Source of the DNA: Planctomycetaceae bacterium
Lineage (GTDB): Bacteria; Planctomycetota; UBA8742; UBA2392; JABWBM01
Direction: 5' to 3'
Assembly (NCBI GenBank): GCA_013360495.1
Contig: JABWBM010000012.1
Coordinates: 1 to 36,272 of the forward strand
DNA length: 36,272 bases
The first letter of the stretch is position 1. Each line of letters begins with the position of its first letter. The notes beneath the pieces were generated by a model, which saw nothing but the letters and a program-made list of their open reading frames with translations, did no database searches and had not been told where the DNA came from. Of the stretch, positions 36,073 through 36,272 are shown in pieces. A program made the position numbers and the translations under genes.

Positions 36073-36152
36073 GTAGCGCCACAATTTATTGTGGCGTCTT
36101 CTGACAAAGTATCGATCTCTCGTGGGGCCGCCACGATAAATCGTGGCGCTAC
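36073..36152. repeat. REP-like inverted pair (REPIN) 6
   Basis: GTAG (36073) leads into hairpin CGCCACAAT-TT-ATTGTGGCG. After a 35-base spacer come hairpin GCCACGATAAATCGTGGC and CTAC (36149-36152). Imperfect outer arms GACCGGAA (36049) and TTCCGGTC (36158) extend the symmetry. It starts about 30 bases after the selenoprotein stop. Confidence 0.8.
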
Positions 36153-36206
36153 GGGGTTTCCGGTCCCCCTCTAATACCAAACCCAAAATGGTTGTTGGAT
36201 TTACCC

Positions 36207-36272
36207 GTCATGCCGACGAAAGTCGGCATCCAGCGACTATGAGAAATCGTTTGTCACGTCTGGATTCCGGCT
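36207..36272. repeat. GTCAT/ATCCAG inverted palindrome pair, cut by the right edge
   Basis: GTCATGCCGACG...GCATCCAG (36207-36233) is identical to the copy at 20593-20619. It is followed after 26 bases by CTGGATTCCGGCT, the beginning of the partner unit in the opposite orientation, where the window ends. Confidence 0.75.

Noticed and set aside
35083-36186. 367-aa minus-strand ORF overlapping the selenoprotein
   Set aside because: It is antisense to the plus-strand frame with signal peptide, ribosome site and thioredoxin motif; it has no recognisable domain and runs into a REPIN. It is a shadow produced by codon bias.

Overview
The window looks like chromosomal DNA of an uncultured, GC-rich (roughly 58-60% by eye), Gram-negative-type bacterium. 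Lipoboxes, exported proteins and a mix of gene families common in planctomycete-like and Hydrogenedentota/Sumerlaeota-like genomes point that way: a YdjY-domain protein, an exported squalene-cyclase-repeat protein and a TPR-metalloprotease. The phylum is inference; no rRNA or other decisive marker is present. TGA is used as a normal stop by many genes here (for example the S41 peptidase, the inositol phosphate synthase and the YdjY gene), so the genetic code is standard.

Layout. 1-987(-): unknown lipoprotein cut by the left edge. 1332-5799: acyl-CoA thioesterase (-), then 3-hydroxybutyryl-CoA dehydrogenase, a Cys-cluster (YkgJ-type) protein, a rhomboid-like protein without catalytic residues and an S41 processing peptidase (+). 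5869-8896(-): tightly coupled operon of YdjY protein, membrane protein and inositol-1-phosphate synthase. 8958-13933(-): HEAT-like lipoprotein, glutaryl-CoA dehydrogenase-like enzyme, HPr-kinase-like ATPase and two unknown envelope proteins. 14096-17059(+): large TPR/HExxH metalloprotease-like protein. 17089-25872(-): MoaE, LigA, PlsC, PurN, IleRS, a Trm112-like protein and LeuB. 25985-31524(+): exported prenyltransferase-repeat protein, fused dipeptide ABC ATPase and peptide-binding protein. 31564-34525(-): YifB/ComM ATPase, UbiA-family prenyltransferase and tRNA-Val(CAC). 34831-36042(+): a thioredoxin-like protein.

The standout is the last gene. The ORF track shows it as two pieces in one frame (ending 35049 and starting 35200). 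The break is caused by two TGA codons, at 35047 and 35056, that fall exactly on the two cysteine positions of a thioredoxin CGPC active site, giving SG-U-GP-U-R. The frame is otherwise open, and a perfect 6-bp hairpin with a GG-starting tetraloop lies 22 nt after the second TGA, as expected of a bacterial SECIS element. The best reading is an exported selenoprotein with a UGPU (potential diselenide) active site, in which one SECIS would serve two UGAs.

The second theme is a family of intergenic palindromes with GTAG/CTAC feet arranged as inverted pairs (REPIN/BIME-like). Some are associated with a second inverted pair of GTCAT...ATCCAG palindromes. They occur at about 1.9, 20.6, 21.4, 27.3, 34.6 and 36.1 kb and account for several spurious N-terminal ORF extensions. 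No RAYT transposase or selenocysteine machinery gene is in the window.
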